NCBI GenBank assembly: GCA_025456425.1
Contig: JALOKP010000018.1
Location: 1 to 34,946, forward strand
Direction: 5' to 3'
Length of the DNA: 34,946 bases
DNA from: Acidobacteriota bacterium
Lineage (GTDB): Bacteria; Acidobacteriota; Polarisedimenticolia; J045
Shown: piece by piece, positions 1 through 12,600 of the stretch
How the letters are laid out: each line of letters begins with the position of its first letter
Position numbering within the stretch: the first letter of the stretch is position 1
Made by a program: the position numbers and the translations under genes
The notes under the pieces: generated by a model
Told to the model about the DNA's origin: nothing
Database searches by the model: none
What the model saw: only the letters and a program-made list of their open reading frames with translations

Positions 1-1140
<1,140 letters not shown>

Positions 1141-1636
1141 ATCACCAGGTCGCACGGCACGGCCGGGTTGATCGCCCGGGGGTCGCCGCCCAGCGCCTTC
1201 ATCGCGTCGCGCATCGCCGCCAGGTCGACGACGCAGGGGACGCCGGTGAAGTCCTGCAGCACGACGCGCCCGGGGAAGAACGGCAGCTCGGCCTGACCCG
1301 GCGACTTCGCCTTCCACGCCATCAGCGCCTCGACGTCGCCCCGGTGCACGATGAACTCGTCGAGGTGGCGGACCAGCGCCTCGAGCAGCACGCGCAGCGA
1401 GAAGGGAAGCCGTTCCAGCCGGCCGAGCCCCGCGCGCTCCAGCGCGTGCAGGTCGTAGTAGGCGTAGGCGCCGTGCGGCGTCGCGAGCGTGGCGCGGGAG
1501 CGGAAGGGGTCGAGCCGGTCGGCCATGACGAGGTCTCCTGGAACCCCCGGCGCGGCCGGGGGAGGGCGAGAAACCGGCATGTTAACCTGCCTGCCGGCCG
1601 TTTTCCGGGGCATCCGCGCCGCCGCCGGTCCTGGCC

Positions 1637-1642
1637 TATACT
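1637..1642 (+). promoter_or_regulatory. Possible -10 element for the FadL-like gene
   Basis: TATACT lies about 68 bases before the ATG at 1710, in the 183-base divergent gap between acnA and the porin gene. It is one of few AT-rich hexamers in the gap. No convincing -35 sits 16-18 bases upstream, so this is tentative. Confidence 0.3.
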
Positions 1643-1709
1643 CCCGCCGCGCAGCGCTCGTCCGGCGCGCGGGGGCCGCCGGCACGAACCCCAAACGAGG
1701 AGTCCGCCC

Positions 1710-2996
1710 ATGTCCCGTCGCACGCCCCGGGTCCGCCGTTCGCTCTGCCTCGCGTTCCTGATCGTCCTCGCCGGCGCCGGGCCTTCGCTCGCCGGCGGCC
1801 TCACCCTCTACGAGGTCGGCACCCCGGACACCGGGCTGGCCGCGGCTGGCTGGGCCGCCCGCGCGCAGGACCCGGGAACGGTCCTGACCAACCCCGCCGG
1901 CATGACGCGGCTGGCCGGCTCGCAGCTCCTGGTCGGCGGCCAGCTGCTCTACGGGGCGCTCGAGTTCGCAGACGACGGCCGGACGACGACCTCCGGCGGC
2001 AACGGGGGGAACGCGGTCGGCTTCCTGCCAGCGGCCAGCCTGTTCTACACGCACCAGCTCTCGTCGAAGGCCACCTTCGGCTTCGGTGTCTTCTCCAACT
2101 TCGGGCTGGGACTGGAGTACGACGAGGACTGGGCCGGGCGCTACTACGCCCAGAAGGCGGCGCTGATCGGGATGTCGGCGATGCCGGCGATCGCCTTCAA
2201 GGTCAGCGACACGGTCTCGCTCGGCGTGGCGCTCAACGCGATGTACGGCTTCCTCACCGACACCGTCGCGATCAACAACGTCAACCCGACGCTGAAGGAC
2301 GCCCAGCTCGAGCTGAAGGACGAGAGCTGGGGGTTCGGCGGCAACGCTGGGCTGCTCTGGGAGCCCTCCGCCCGGACCCGCCTCGGCGTGACCTACAACT
2401 CCCCGCTCAAGCTCGACTTCAAGGACACGCCCGAGTTCTCGGGGCTCGGCCCCGTGGTCAAGGAGATCCTGGCGCGGCGCGGCCTGCTCGGCGCGCAGCT
2501 CGACCTGGGCGTGACCGTCCCGCAGGGCGCGATGGCCAGCTTCTACCAGCAGGTGCGGGACGACTGGGCGATCCTGGGGAACGTCGGCTGGCAGGACTGG
2601 TCGGCCTTCGGCCGGATCGACGTCGGGCTCGCGACGACCGACCCGCGGGACCTCACGGTGGACATCCCCTACAAGGACACCTGGCACGCCGCGCTCGGCG
2701 CGCAGCACGTGATCTGCGACCCCTGGACGCTGAACTTCGGCATGGCCTACGACAGCAGCCTGGCCGACGACGCCGACCGCTCCCCGGCGCTGCCGCTCGG
2801 CGCGGCCTGGCGCTTCGGCGTGGGGGCCGGCTACAAGGTGCGCGAGAGCCTGTCGATCCACTTCGCCACCGAGCTGGTCTGGGGCGGCAGCCCACGGCTC
2901 GACGTCGAACGCGGTCCGCTGGCCGGCCGCGTCGCGGGCGAGTACGCCGACACCTGGATGGCCTTCGCGAACGTCAACGCGACCTGGAAGTTCTGA
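1710..2996 (+). CDS. FadL/OmpP1/TodX-family outer-membrane transport protein
   Basis: A 428-residue outer-membrane beta-barrel of the long-chain fatty acid/hydrocarbon transporter family, which moves hydrophobic substrates across the outer membrane. The start is ATG 1710 with AGGAG at 1698-1702. Residues 1-28 are a signal peptide (arginine-rich start, hydrophobic core [13 protein letters not shown], likely cut after SLA). The mature N-terminus carries the family signature, with [15 protein letters not shown] at about 54-68, corresponding to the hatch region. The rest shows alternating beta-barrel strands and ends in WKF, a C-terminal Phe typical of barrel assembly signals. Length matches FadL (about 420-450). 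It is divergent from acnA and convergent with the mscS-like gene, whose stop is one base away, so it is probably monocistronic. Substrate is unknown. Confidence 0.85.
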   Translation: MSRRTPRVRRSLCLAFLIVLAGAGPSLAGGLTLYEVGTPDTGLAAAGWAARAQDPGTVLTNPAGMTRLAGSQLLVGGQLLYGALEFADDGRTTTSGGNGGNAVGFLPAASLFYTHQLSSKATFGFGVFSNFGLGLEYDEDWAGRYYAQKAALIGMSAMPAIAFKVSDTVSLGVALNAMYGFLTDTVAINNVNPTLKDAQLELKDESWGFGGNAGLLWEPSARTRLGVTYNSPLKLDFKDTPEFSGLGPVVKEILARRGLLGAQLDLGVTVPQGAMASFYQQVRDDWAILGNVGWQDWSAFGRIDVGLATTDPRDLTVDIPYKDTWHAALGAQHVICDPWTLNFGMAYDSSLADDADRSPALPLGAAWRFGVGAGYKVRESLSIHFATELVWGGSPRLDVERGPLAGRVAGEYADTWMAFANVNATWKF

Positions 2997-2997
2997 G

Positions 2998-5520
2998 TCA
3001 GGGCGCAGGAGGCGGCTGCGGGGCGTCCCGCAGCGCCTCGCGCGCCGCCGGGTCGACCGAGCGCAGGTGCAGGTCGCGCTGCGGGAACGGGATCTCGATC
3101 CCGGCCCCCCGCAGCGCCGCCTCGACCGCCGCGAGCACGTCGCTCTGCACGGTCATCCAGTTGTCGAAGTCGGCGGTCCAGAAGCGCAGTGAGAAGTCGA
3201 GCGAGCTGTCCCCGAAGCCCACGAAGAGCGGGTTCGGCGGCGGGAGAGGCAGGACCTTCGGGTGTCCGGCGGCCGCGCCGCGCAGCAGCGCGAGCACCCG
3301 CTCCGGCGCCGTGCCGTAGGCCGCGCCGACCCGGATCTCGATCCGGCGCAGCTTGTCGCTGTGGGTCCAGTTGACGACCTGGTCCGAGATCAGGTTGCTG
3401 TTGGGGACGATCACCGATGCCCCGTCGAAAGTTCTCAAGATGCTCGATCGGATCCCGATCCGCCGCACCGTTCCGGTCAGGGATCCCAGCTCGACGACGT
3501 CGCCGAGCTCGATCGGCCGCTCCAGGATCAGGATCAGCCCGGCGACGAAGTTGCTGATCACGTTCTGCAGCCCGAAGCCGACGCCGATCCCGAAGGCGCT
3601 CACCAGGAGCGTGAGCCGGTTCAGCTCGAACCCCGACATCGCGACCGCCGCGACGAAGCCCGCGGCGAGCAGCAGGTAGCGGACGATCGTCACGATCGCG
3701 CTGGCCCGCCCCCGCGGGATCGCGGTGCGCGGCAGCACCTCCTCCGCCAGCAGGAACGAGACGGCGCGCGCGACGACGACCGCCGCCGCCAGCCCCAGCA
3801 CGAAGGCCGCGACGTCGCCGAGCGAGAGGTCGAGCGCGCCGAACACGAAGCGGTGCGACAGCGTCTCGTGGAGCCAGTCGGAGGCGGCCTGGGCGAGCGT
3901 GAAGAGGTTCAGCGTGACGAACGCCCAGCCGGTGGCCGCGGCAGCAACCATCAGCCGGGTCCCCCCGGCGATCAGCTCCGGGCCGTGCGTGCGGACGCTG
4001 ACCAGGCGCGGGTCGGGCCGGCTCGCCCACCAGCGCAGGAGGGTCCCCCCCAGCGCCGCGAGCAGGTACAGGAACAGCGCGGCGAGGCCGGAGGCGAGGG
4101 TCGAGGAGGTCAGCAGCTCGGCCAGCGACAGGTTGCCGACGACGTTGGACACGATCGAGCTGCCGAAGAGCGCGGCGGCGGCGAGCGCGAGCACGAGCAC
4201 GGTGTCCCACCAGCGGCCCGCCAGCGCCGTGCGCTCGGGACGGCCGGGGCGGATCCCCCAGGCCAGTCCGGCGAAGGCCAGCAGCCCGATCAGCAGCAGG
4301 AGCAGGCGCGAGCCCAGCGAGGGGGCCAGGAACAGCGTCCTCAACCGCTCGGCGAGCGAGAGCACCAGCAGCCCCGCGAAATAGGGGCGCAGTGCCGGCC
4401 GCATGATCGGTCCGCCGAGCGAGGCGATCACGGCGATCACCGCGATCGCGAGCAGGTCGTAGAAGACGGCCGGGGCGCGCGGGAAGAGCAGCAGCTGCAG
4501 GGCCAGGACGCAGAGCAGTGCCGAGCGAACGGGTCGCCGCACCAGGGCCAGGCCGACGGAGGCGAGGCGGTCCGGCGGTTCGAGGCCTGCGAGCCCGCGC
4601 CGTGCCGCGCTGAAGAGCAGGTAGAGCGCTGCCAGCGCGGCCACGCTGAGCGCGATCCGGCGCGGGGATCGGACCGCCTGCGCGGCCAGTTCCAGGCTCT
4701 CCCCTCCGGGGGCCCGCGCGGCCCCCGCGGGCTCCCGGGCGCGGTCGCCCAGCGCCGTCCAGAGCGGAGGGCTGTCGATCTCGAACAGCCGGGCGCGCTC
4801 GGCGCGCGCAGTCTCCTCGACCCAGGCCGTCCCCTCGTCGACGGCGAGCTGCAGCTCGGTCAGCTTCGACTGGAGCGACAGGACGTGCTCCAGTTCGGAC
4901 CGCGCGCGGCCGTCCACCGCCTCGATCGCGGTGGCCAGTTCGTCGATCGCGCCGGCCGGCACGCCTTCCGGGGACTCCGCGGCGACCTGCTGCCGGGTGA
5001 GCGTCCACCGCTCCTGCATCCGCGAGAGCTGGGAATCCAGGGCCTGGAGCGCCGCCAGCCGGCGCTGGAACGCCTCGGCCGCCAGGTCGGTGCGCAGCCG
5101 CACGAAGCGCCACTCGTTGGCCAGGCTGAACAGCCCGCGGAAGGTCCTCTGGTCCTTCGGAAGCGTCTGCGCGGAGGCGGAGATCTCCCGGGAGCGGGTC
5201 AGCAGCCGCTCGATCTCCTGCTGCCAGTCCTCCAGGTGGAGCGGGCGGCGGAGCGTGCGCTCCGCGCCCCGCAGCGCCTGCCGCGACTCGAGCAGCGCGG
5301 TCGAGAGCGAGGCGAGCGGGAACGGCGCCGAAGCGGTCGCCTCGGCCGAGCCGTCCCGCGCGGCCGGGTCCGAGACGCTCCCGGACGGCGTGGAGGCAGC
5401 CGGATCGGCGCTCCGCGTCCCCAGCCCGGGGATCGGGAGTTGCGCGACGGCCGGCGGCCGGCCGGCCAGGATCACGAACAGCGCGACCAGGGCGAGGCGG
5501 ACTCGCCGGACCGACGGCAC
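2998..5520 (-). CDS. MscS-family mechanosensitive ion channel, large multi-TM form
   Basis: An 840-residue inner-membrane channel of the large MscS subclass (MscK/YbiO-like). These channels open under membrane tension to release solutes on osmotic downshift. The start is GTG 5520-5518 with GGAGG at 5528-5532. Residues 1-26 form a signal peptide ([16 protein letters not shown]). Residues about 30-270 are a soluble, helix-rich periplasmic domain with Gln/Arg/Glu heptad-like stretches. About 280-640 hold roughly ten hydrophobic helices. The MscS core follows from about 643: the pore-helix end [19 protein letters not shown], then [13 protein letters not shown] (the beta-domain start), [14 protein letters not shown] and a C-terminal alpha/beta cage. 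A Pro-rich tail ends the protein. It is downstream of the four-helix protein at 5607-6176 on the same strand. Confidence 0.95.
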   Translation of the reverse strand: MPSVRRVRLALVALFVILAGRPPAVAQLPIPGLGTRSADPAASTPSGSVSDPAARDGSAEATASAPFPLASLSTALLESRQALRGAERTLRRPLHLEDWQQEIERLLTRSREISASAQTLPKDQRTFRGLFSLANEWRFVRLRTDLAAEAFQRRLAALQALDSQLSRMQERWTLTRQQVAAESPEGVPAGAIDELATAIEAVDGRARSELEHVLSLQSKLTELQLAVDEGTAWVEETARAERARLFEIDSPPLWTALGDRAREPAGAARAPGGESLELAAQAVRSPRRIALSVAALAALYLLFSAARRGLAGLEPPDRLASVGLALVRRPVRSALLCVLALQLLLFPRAPAVFYDLLAIAVIAVIASLGGPIMRPALRPYFAGLLVLSLAERLRTLFLAPSLGSRLLLLLIGLLAFAGLAWGIRPGRPERTALAGRWWDTVLVLALAAAALFGSSIVSNVVGNLSLAELLTSSTLASGLAALFLYLLAALGGTLLRWWASRPDPRLVSVRTHGPELIAGGTRLMVAAAATGWAFVTLNLFTLAQAASDWLHETLSHRFVFGALDLSLGDVAAFVLGLAAAVVVARAVSFLLAEEVLPRTAIPRGRASAIVTIVRYLLLAAGFVAAVAMSGFELNRLTLLVSAFGIGVGFGLQNVISNFVAGLILILERPIELGDVVELGSLTGTVRRIGIRSSILRTFDGASVIVPNSNLISDQVVNWTHSDKLRRIEIRVGAAYGTAPERVLALLRGAAAGHPKVLPLPPPNPLFVGFGDSSLDFSLRFWTADFDNWMTVQSDVLAAVEAALRGAGIEIPFPQRDLHLRSVDPAAREALRDAPQPPPAP

Positions 5521-5606
5521 GGGGGATCCTCCGCGCGAATACTAGTCCAACTCGCGCGGCGGCCCGGCGAGCGACCGGGCGCGGCGCCGGGCGCGCCGTG
5601 CGGCCG

Positions 5607-6176
5607 CTACGCGGTCCCGGTTCCCGGCCGGTCTTTGCGGGCCGCGTCGGCGTCCGCCGCCGGCGCCAGCAGGAGCCGCCGCAGCGTTCCGGCGCCCAGC
5701 GTGCGGTCGACCTCGAAGAACGTGATCAGGGGCGCGAGGATCAGCATCATCAGCAGGCACTGCACGAGCAGCAGGGGGAGCGACCGGGACAGCAGCTCGG
5801 CGATCGTCTGGCCGGCCGAATGCCCGTGGAACCAGCCGACGACCAGTTCCTCCAGCACCGTCAGCACGATCAGAAGGAGCGTCATGGACAGCACCCGCAC
5901 CCCGATCCGCTGCAGCAGCGTTCCGCTCCGGACCCGGCTGCCGATCCGCGCCGCTTCGCCGATCAGCAGGAACTTTCCCAGGATCAGCGCCTTGCCGACG
6001 GCGAAGCCGAGCGGCACCGCGTGCAGCCCCTTCTGTCCCAGCAGCACCGCCTTGAAGGTCAGGAGGGCCAGGAGGCAGACGAACAGGTAGGCGCTGACGA
6101 TGAGGAACTTGCGGAGTTCCTCGCGCGCGCGCTGCTTGATCTCCTGTCCGCGGCCCGTTGCATGCGTCTCGGTCAT
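5607..6176 (-). CDS. Four-helix integral membrane protein of unknown function
   Basis: A 189-residue protein that I do not recognise as a named family. The start is ATG 6176-6174, with AAGGGA about nine bases upstream. After a polar, basic N-terminus (residues 1-23, KQRAREELRK) there are four predicted membrane helices at about 24-42, 56-76, 93-116 and 132-156. The third ends in LEELVVGWFHGHS. The tail (160-189) is Ala/Asp/Lys-rich and probably cytoplasmic. It lies 86 bases upstream of the mscS-like gene on the same strand and may be co-transcribed with it, suggesting an envelope role, but nothing in the sequence shows an activity. The length and layout look like a small conserved inner-membrane protein rather than a transporter subunit. 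Confidence 0.82.
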   Translation of the reverse strand: MTETHATGRGQEIKQRAREELRKFLIVSAYLFVCLLALLTFKAVLLGQKGLHAVPLGFAVGKALILGKFLLIGEAARIGSRVRSGTLLQRIGVRVLSMTLLLIVLTVLEELVVGWFHGHSAGQTIAELLSRSLPLLLVQCLLMMLILAPLITFFEVDRTLGAGTLRRLLLAPAADADAARKDRPGTGTA

Positions 6177-6282
6177 GGCACGTCCCTTCGTTCGGCGGCG
6201 CGGCCGTTCCGGCCCCGGCGGTCGCCGTCCCGGCCTGCGAACGGCCGGCCCAGTCTGCCACGACGGCCGGATCCGCGGTGCG

Positions 6283-6308
6283 GCCCGCGCCCCGCGCGGG
6301 GGGCGGGC
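6283..6308 (-). terminator. GC-rich hairpin after the regulatory-repeat gene
   Basis: Arms 6283-6293 and 6298-6308 pair at 10 of 11 positions around a GCGC loop. The hairpin begins at the last base of the stop codon of the gene ending at 6308 (minus strand). There is no U-run, so it is either a structure-only terminator or an RNA 3' end stabiliser. Confidence 0.4.
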
Positions 6309-9300
6309 TACGGGAGCGACACCGCCGCCTCCTGCCCGGCCACGACCTCCAACTCCACCGGCACCCGCTCCTCGCCGCGCGACAGCACGGCGGTCCAGCG
6401 GCCGGGCGCGAGGCCGGCGACCCGGATCTCCTTCTCGCTCTCGCCGCGGACGATCGAGACCTGGTCGGTGGCGTTGAAGTAGCCGAGCCAGTTGGCGTCG
6501 CTTCCCGCGGGGCGCAACTCGGCCAGGCCGAAGCTCTTCGGCGCGGGCAGGCGGACGGACAACGCGCCGGCGGGGACGAGCCGCACCTCGCGCACCACGT
6601 TGCCGTCGGCGCCCGGCTCCAGCGCGCCGAGCTTCTCGACCGCCAGCGCCAGGCCGGGGCTCGACACGGCCATCTCGGCGCCGGCGAGCCAGTCGGCCAG
6701 CTCGTACTCGAATCGGTCGCTGCCGCCCATGTTGCACATCTGGCTCCCCGCGCCCATCAGGCAGACGGCCCACGGCGACGGCGGCCGGCCGTCGGGGCCC
6801 AGGATCGCCACCACGAGGCGCTTCTCGAGGCCCAGCTCGAGCCGCACCGGCTCGTTCGACCCGGCCGCCAGTTCGACGGACGCCGCGCGCCGCTCCCTGG
6901 CCCAGGCGGCGACGCGCACCTCCGGCCCGTCCTCCACGAACAGCTCGAAGCGCCCCGCCGCGTCGCTCGCGGTCTCGTCCTCTTCGCCGCCGCCGGCCGT
7001 CATGTCGGCCGTCTCGCCGGTCGCGTCGTCGCTGTTCGTCATGCGGATCATCGCGCTCGTGTTCCCGCGCCGTTCGCCCGGCGGCTGCGAAGACACCCTC
7101 GCCCCGGCGATCGGCTGGCCGTCCTCCTTCGCCACCACGGTCCCGGTGACCAGCCGCGCGGGGAGCGCCACGTCGAGCGTCGTCACGGGCTGGTCGGCCA
7201 CCGTCACGACGCGACGCGTCTGCTGCCGCCCGGCGCCGACCTCGAGCAGCTTCTCGCCCGCCCGCACGCCGCCGATCGCGTAGCGGCCTTCGGCGTCGGT
7301 GTATCCCGCCTGGACCTGGAAGTCGAACGAGGGACGGTTCCCCTCGCGTTCGCCCGGCATCGCCAGCTCGCTCAGCGCGACCCGTGCGCCGGGGACCGGC
7401 AGCCCGCCGCGCCGCACCGTTCCTTCGACGCGGTTCCCCAGCACGAAGTCGACCCGCACCGTCGCGCCGTCCGCCAGCGCGACCGAGCGCCGCTCCTCGT
7501 CGTCGAGCGTGCTCGTGCCGCCGCGGCGCACGACCGTCCCCGCGCCGGCGGGCAGGTGCGCCAGGCGATAGCCGCCGTCGGCGCCGGTGAGCGTTCCGGC
7601 CAGCGACTCGTCGCGCCCGCCCGGCGACTCGCCGTGGGCCTCGACCCGGACCCCGGCCGCCGGCTCGCCCCCCGCCTTCGCCACCGTCCCCTCGACCGTG
7701 GCGCCCGCGCCGAGCGCGATCCGCACCGGCTCCGGGTCGTCCTCGCCGACGACCACGACCTGCGTCGCCGGCGCGAAGTCGGGGTGCCGGGCGGTCAGCG
7801 CGACCTGCCCCGCCGCCAGGCCGTCGAGCGCGAAACGGCCGTCCGTCCCGCTGACGGCCGCCGCGTCGGGCGCCGCCGCCCCCTCGACCTCGACCGTCGC
7901 GCCCGCGAGCGGCGCGCCGCCGTCCTTCGAGACCACGCTCCCGGCGAGCCGCAGGCCGCGCGCCAGCCGCAGCACGAGGCCGCTCCGCTCCTCGCCCGCG
8001 TCCAGCTCCAGCAGCTCGGAGTCGGCGGGCGCGAGCCCGCGCGCCGCGGCGTGCAACGTCACCGCGCCGGGCGGCAGCCCCTCGATCCGGAAGGTCCCCG
8101 CCGCGCGGTCCTCGATCGTCGCGCGGCCGGCCGGGCGCCGCCGCGCCTCGCCGCCGGCCAGGGCCCGGACCGCGAGCCCCTCGGGCGCCGTGCCGTCGGG
8201 CCCGGTCGCCGTGCCGCGCACGACCGCCCCGCGTTCGAGCTTCAGCTCGACCGGCGGGCCGGGCACCGCGAGGTCCTCGCGCTCGGCGGGCAGCCAGCTC
8301 CCCGCCGACTTCGGGTCGACGTCGAGGTCGTAGCGCCCCTCGGCGAGGCCGCCGAGCCGGAACCGCCCCTCCGCGTCGGAGGTCCCGCGGCGCTCGAGCG
8401 CGCGCCCCTGGCCGAGCCGCCGGAAGGCGCGGAGCGTGATCCCCTCGACCGGCTCACCATCGTCGCCGGTGACCGTGCCGGAGAGCGCGAGCCCGGGGCG
8501 CGCGCGGAAGGTCCCCAGGTCGAGCGTGCGGCCGCGCGCCAGCTCGACCGCCTCGCGCCGCGCGACCAGCGCGTCTGGGGGCCGGACCTCGACCCGGTAG
8601 CGCGACGCCGCCAGCCCGCCGACGCGGAACGCCCCCTTGTCGTCGCTCGCCGCGCTCCGCTCGGCCGCGGCGTCGCCGCCGCGCAACTGGTCCGTGACGC
8701 GGACCTCCGCCCCCTTCACCGGCTTGCCGTCGCCGTCGACGACCCGTCCCGTCAGTGCGGCCGCCGGATCGAATGCGATGTCGACCACCAGCGGCGTCTC
8801 GCGCGCGGACAGCTCGAGTGCCTTCACGAAGGGCGGCTGGTCGGCGTGCGTCGCGGTCAGCCGGCAGGCGCCGCGCGCGGGGACCGTGCCGAGGTCGTAG
8901 CGGCCTCCCTCCGACGACTTCGTCTCCGTCAGGAGCTCGTCCCCGGCGCCGCAGCGCAGCGCGACCTCCGCGCCGGCGACGGCCGGACCCGGCGCGCCCG
9001 CCCCCTTCACCGTGCCGCGCAGCGCGACGCCGCGTTCGGCGAGCAGCGTCACGCTGCGCGCCGCTCCCGCCGTGACGACGATGTCCTCCAGCCGGGCGGG
9101 CGCGAACCCCGCGCGCGTCGCTTCGAGGCAGACGCGCCCCGGCGCGAGCCCCTCCGCGCGGAACCGGCCGCGCTCGTCGGTCGTCGCGCTCGCGGCCGGG
9201 TCCGCGCAGCCGACGCGCACCGTCGCGCCGGCGACGGGAGCGCCGGCGCGGTCGAGGACGCGGCCCTCGATCGAGGCCGTCGTCGCGGCGGAGGTCGATG

Positions 9301-9427
9301 CCGCGTCGGGCGGGCCGGCACGGAGGCCGGCCCCTACGGTCGACGCGGCGAAGGCGAGCAGCAGGGGGACGGCGAGTCGAAAGACACGACGAGACGCGGC
9401 GACGGAGCGGTGCGAGCTCGGGATCAC
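6308..9427 (-). CDS. Secreted protein built of about nine carboxypeptidase-regulatory-like (Ig-fold) repeats
   Basis: A 1039-residue exported repeat protein. The start is GTG 9427-9425, supported by GAGGAGG about six bases upstream; the product begins VIPSSHRSVAASRRVF, followed by a hydrophobic signal segment LAVPLLLAFAAS. From about residue 52 the chain is a string of modules of roughly 85-100 residues, each opening with G-(R/T/S)-V-x(4-6)-G-x-P-(V/L)-x-G-(A/V)-x-V and carrying a D-x-x-G-(R/A)-(F/Y)-x-(L/I)-x-G-L segment (for example SIEGRVLDRAGAPVAGATV, then DERGRFRAEGLAPG). I count nine clear copies and a degenerate C-terminal one. This is the CarboxypepD_reg fold, a beta-sandwich used as a structural or binding module. 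No catalytic domain is visible. It is downstream of the transglutaminase-like pair on the same strand. Likely periplasmic or cell-surface; function unknown. Confidence 0.85.
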   Translation of the reverse strand: MIPSSHRSVAASRRVFRLAVPLLLAFAASTVGAGLRAGPPDAASTSAATTASIEGRVLDRAGAPVAGATVRVGCADPAASATTDERGRFRAEGLAPGRVCLEATRAGFAPARLEDIVVTAGAARSVTLLAERGVALRGTVKGAGAPGPAVAGAEVALRCGAGDELLTETKSSEGGRYDLGTVPARGACRLTATHADQPPFVKALELSARETPLVVDIAFDPAAALTGRVVDGDGKPVKGAEVRVTDQLRGGDAAAERSAASDDKGAFRVGGLAASRYRVEVRPPDALVARREAVELARGRTLDLGTFRARPGLALSGTVTGDDGEPVEGITLRAFRRLGQGRALERRGTSDAEGRFRLGGLAEGRYDLDVDPKSAGSWLPAEREDLAVPGPPVELKLERGAVVRGTATGPDGTAPEGLAVRALAGGEARRRPAGRATIEDRAAGTFRIEGLPPGAVTLHAAARGLAPADSELLELDAGEERSGLVLRLARGLRLAGSVVSKDGGAPLAGATVEVEGAAAPDAAAVSGTDGRFALDGLAAGQVALTARHPDFAPATQVVVVGEDDPEPVRIALGAGATVEGTVAKAGGEPAAGVRVEAHGESPGGRDESLAGTLTGADGGYRLAHLPAGAGTVVRRGGTSTLDDEERRSVALADGATVRVDFVLGNRVEGTVRRGGLPVPGARVALSELAMPGEREGNRPSFDFQVQAGYTDAEGRYAIGGVRAGEKLLEVGAGRQQTRRVVTVADQPVTTLDVALPARLVTGTVVAKEDGQPIAGARVSSQPPGERRGNTSAMIRMTNSDDATGETADMTAGGGEEDETASDAAGRFELFVEDGPEVRVAAWARERRAASVELAAGSNEPVRLELGLEKRLVVAILGPDGRPPSPWAVCLMGAGSQMCNMGGSDRFEYELADWLAGAEMAVSSPGLALAVEKLGALEPGADGNVVREVRLVPAGALSVRLPAPKSFGLAELRPAGSDANWLGYFNATDQVSIVRGESEKEIRVAGLAPGRWTAVLSRGEERVPVELEVVAGQEAAVSLP

Positions 9428-9599
9428 GGGGCCTCCTCGACCGGCGGGCCGGGCGCGGGGAAGAGTGCGCCCATCATGGGCCGCTGCCGGGTGAAGCGGA
9501 AGCACGCGCCGTCCCATCCGGGCCGTGCGGGCCGTGCGGGCCGCAGCGGCGGCGCAAGGCGGTCTCGTCGAAGCAACGCCCCGCGGCGCCGGCGGTTCC

Positions 9600-9618
9600 C
9601 CGGCGGGTGCTTCGCCGG
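9600..9618 (-). terminator. Possible terminator hairpin after the second DUF3857 gene
   Basis: CCGGCG (9600-9605) pairs with CGCCGG (9613-9618) around a 7-base loop, about 25 bases beyond the stop at 9642 on the minus strand. The stem is short and has no U-run. The rest of the 214-base gap (9428-9641) holds a small 9-bp tandem repeat and no gene that I can support. Confidence 0.3.
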
Positions 9619-9641
9619 TGTCGCCCGCGTCTCCCGGGCCG

Positions 9642-12600
9642 CTACTTCGCCAGCGCGGGGGACGGCGCGGAGAGCTCGACCTCGGCCCGTTCGGCGTCGT
9701 CGATCGCCTGGAGGAAGCGCCGCAGGTCCGGGTACTCCGCGACCTCGACCCGTCGCGGCGGGATCGCGACCGTGCGTACGAGCTGCAGCCGGTCGCCGTC
9801 GATCGTCGCCACGAGGCCGTAGCGGCCGTAGGCCCCGTCCAGCTCCGCCGGGGAGGGGAGCGCACCGACGCGCAGCCCCTCGGGGATCCGCACCCGGACC
9901 CGGTCGCGCCGGAACTCCTGCGCATCGAGCAGCAGCGGGTACTTGCGCGCGGGGAGCGACCCGAAATCGGACAGCAGGTCGAGCCGCTGAGCCACCACCG
10001 GCACCGCGAACCCGGCAGGCAGACGCCGGCCGAGCCCGCCCCCCGTGAAGGCGAACGACAGCGTCACGTCCCCGTCCTGCCGGTCCAGCCCCTCGGCCCG
10101 GGCCGAGATCACCTGCGCGCCGGCGAAGTAGTTGCCGACGAAGGTGCGGTAGGCGGTGTCCTTGCGGTCTGGCGGCACCTCGGACATCACGCGCCGGACG
10201 ATCCCCGACAGCACGCCGCGCAGCGTCAGTGTCAGGTTTCCGGTGACGCGGCCGTCCGCCTCGAGCACCAGCTCGGCGTCCGATTCCTGCAGGATCCCCG
10301 GGTCGCGCCGCCCGATCTCGACCAGGCGGGCCGGCGCCTCGGGGTCGAGCGGGATCGACAGCCCGTCGGAACCGGCCATCCGCAGCGGCAGCGCGTCGAA
10401 CGGGTAGTCGGCGTCGGTGTAGTCGAGGTAGACGGTCCGGTCCTTCAGCGGGATCTCGACCAGCGCGTAGGGGAAGAGGTCCGGCGACGGGCATTCCGTC
10501 GAAGTGCCGCGCAGCTCGAGCGGCCGGGCCAGGAGCAGCCGCGCCTCGAGCCCGACCATCCGCGAGAGGGTCAGCGCGACCGTGACGCGGTTCCCCTCGC
10601 CGGCCGAGGCCGACATCGAGGCTGCGGTCCCCAGCCCCAGCGGCGAGGCCCCGGGCTTGATCCGCTCGTTGACGACCGCGTGCAGTGCGCGCGCCAGCGC
10701 CTCGGGGTCCGTCCCCGCGGCGCGCCGCCGGATCTCCGCCGCCATCTCCGGCAGCGGCGCGTCGGGCAACATCGAGCCGGCGATCGCGCTCTTCACCAGG
10801 TCGCCGACGTCGGCCCAGCTGGCATTCAGCCCCAGCTTGACGTTGGGGATCACCGCGCTCGGGTCCGCGATGTGCGGCTCGGGCCGCAGCTGCGGCACCT
10901 CGCGCGCGGTCCAGGTCCGCACGCGCAGCCCGTCCCGGACCTCGTCGGTGGTGGCCAGCCCCTCCTGCTGGCCGCAGATCTGCACCGGCAGCGCGGGGTC
11001 GTGCATCACGACGTAGCGCGACAGGACGAAGTCGCGGTCCTGGCCCTGGAAGACGAAGACCGAGCGGCTGTCGAGCGAGCCGGGGATCAGCCCCGAGGGG
11101 GGGGTGTAGCGCCGCCACGCGTACTCAACGAAGTCGCCCGGCTCGAGTCCCGGCAGGCTGATCGGCCGCTTGGTCCCGGGATCGACGTCGACCACCCGGC
11201 CGTCGGGCTTGTGCTCGCGCAGCCCCTGGATCCAGGCGCCCGGCAGGACCTCCAGCTCCCCCTCGCGCTCGACGCCGGCCCGGGTGTAGATGCCGTGGAT
11301 CCCCTGGTAGAGCTCGGTCTGGCCCCCCTCGCGGTCGATCAGCACGCTGGCGAGGTCGCCCAGCAGCGCGGCGTCGACGCCGGGGCCGGGCTTCTCGGCG
11401 GTGCGGATCACCTCGCGGGCGTCGATCAGCCAGGGGGAGAGCGGGTCCGTCACGCCGCGCTGCCGCAGCGCCTCGCGCACCTCGAGCCGGCCGGGCTGCA
11501 GGTCGAGCAGGTCCTGCAGCGCCGCCGTCGCCTCGGCCTCGCGGCCGAGCTGGGCCAGCAGCGCGGCGCGCTCCTCGAGCAGCGCGGCCTCGCGCGGCAG
11601 GGCGGCGATCGCGCGGTCGAGCACCGCCAGCGCCGCGGCGGGCTGTCCCGCGTCGGACTCCAGCCGCGCCCGTCCCAGCCACGCGCTGGTCGAGGCCGGC
11701 CGCGCCGCGAGCGCGCGCTCCCACGCCGCGCGCGCGGCCTCGACCTGGCCCGAGGCCGCGAGCAGCTCCGGCCACATCTCGTCGGCGGGGTCGCGGCGGC
11801 TCCGCTCCTCGACCGCCGGGACCAGGCGCGCCGCTGCGCCGCTGCGCCGGTACCACTCGATCGACGCATCGAGCAGGTCGTTGCGCCCCGGCGCGGCGGC
11901 CCGGGCCCGCTCAATCCGGTCGTCGGCCTCGGCGCGCCAGTTGCGCCGCGCGGCGATCCGGTACTGCAGGAAGAGCGCGTCGGGATCGTTCGGGGCCTCG
12001 GCGACGATCGCCTCCGAGGCCGTCCAGGCCTCGGTCAGGCGGTTTGCGTCCTCGTCGTGACGGGCCAGCCAGACGCGCGCCGCGATCCAGCGCGAGCCAT
12101 CGCCCGAGACCGCCTTCTCGAGCAGCGCGCGCGAGCGCGCCAGGTCCTTGGCCGGGTCCGCGCCGGTCTCCGCCGCCCGCAGATGGTCGGCCAGCAGGAC
12201 CGTGAAGAGCCGCGCCTCCGGCCAGCGCACCGAGGCCGACTCCAGCAGCGCCCCCGCGCTGCGCTCGAGCCGGCGCGCGCGCATCCACCAGGCGCCGGCC
12301 AGCAGTTCGGGCGGCCGGAGCGTCGCGAGGTCGGCCGGGAGCGCGTCGGGCGCCACGACGAGCGGCTCGATCCGCACCCCGCCGGCCGGCTGCCCCTCGA
12401 CCGGGACCACGCGCCACGGCGCCTGCGCCGGCCGCGCCGCGACGGAGTCGAGCGGCTCGAGGCTGAGCGCGAACGAGGCGCTGGCGTCGAGCGCGACCTT
12501 CACGGCGATCCGGTGACGACCGGCCGGGAAGGCGACCCGGGCCGCGAGGGCGATCGGTTGCCGCTCGCGCACGCGGTCCGCGACCAGCGCGCGCCGGCCG

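Noticed and set aside
9519..9543. CGGGCCGTG tandem repeat (about 2.7 copies) between two minus-strand genes
   Set aside because: Too few copies to be a CRISPR or iteron array; short GC repeats of this kind are expected at this base composition.
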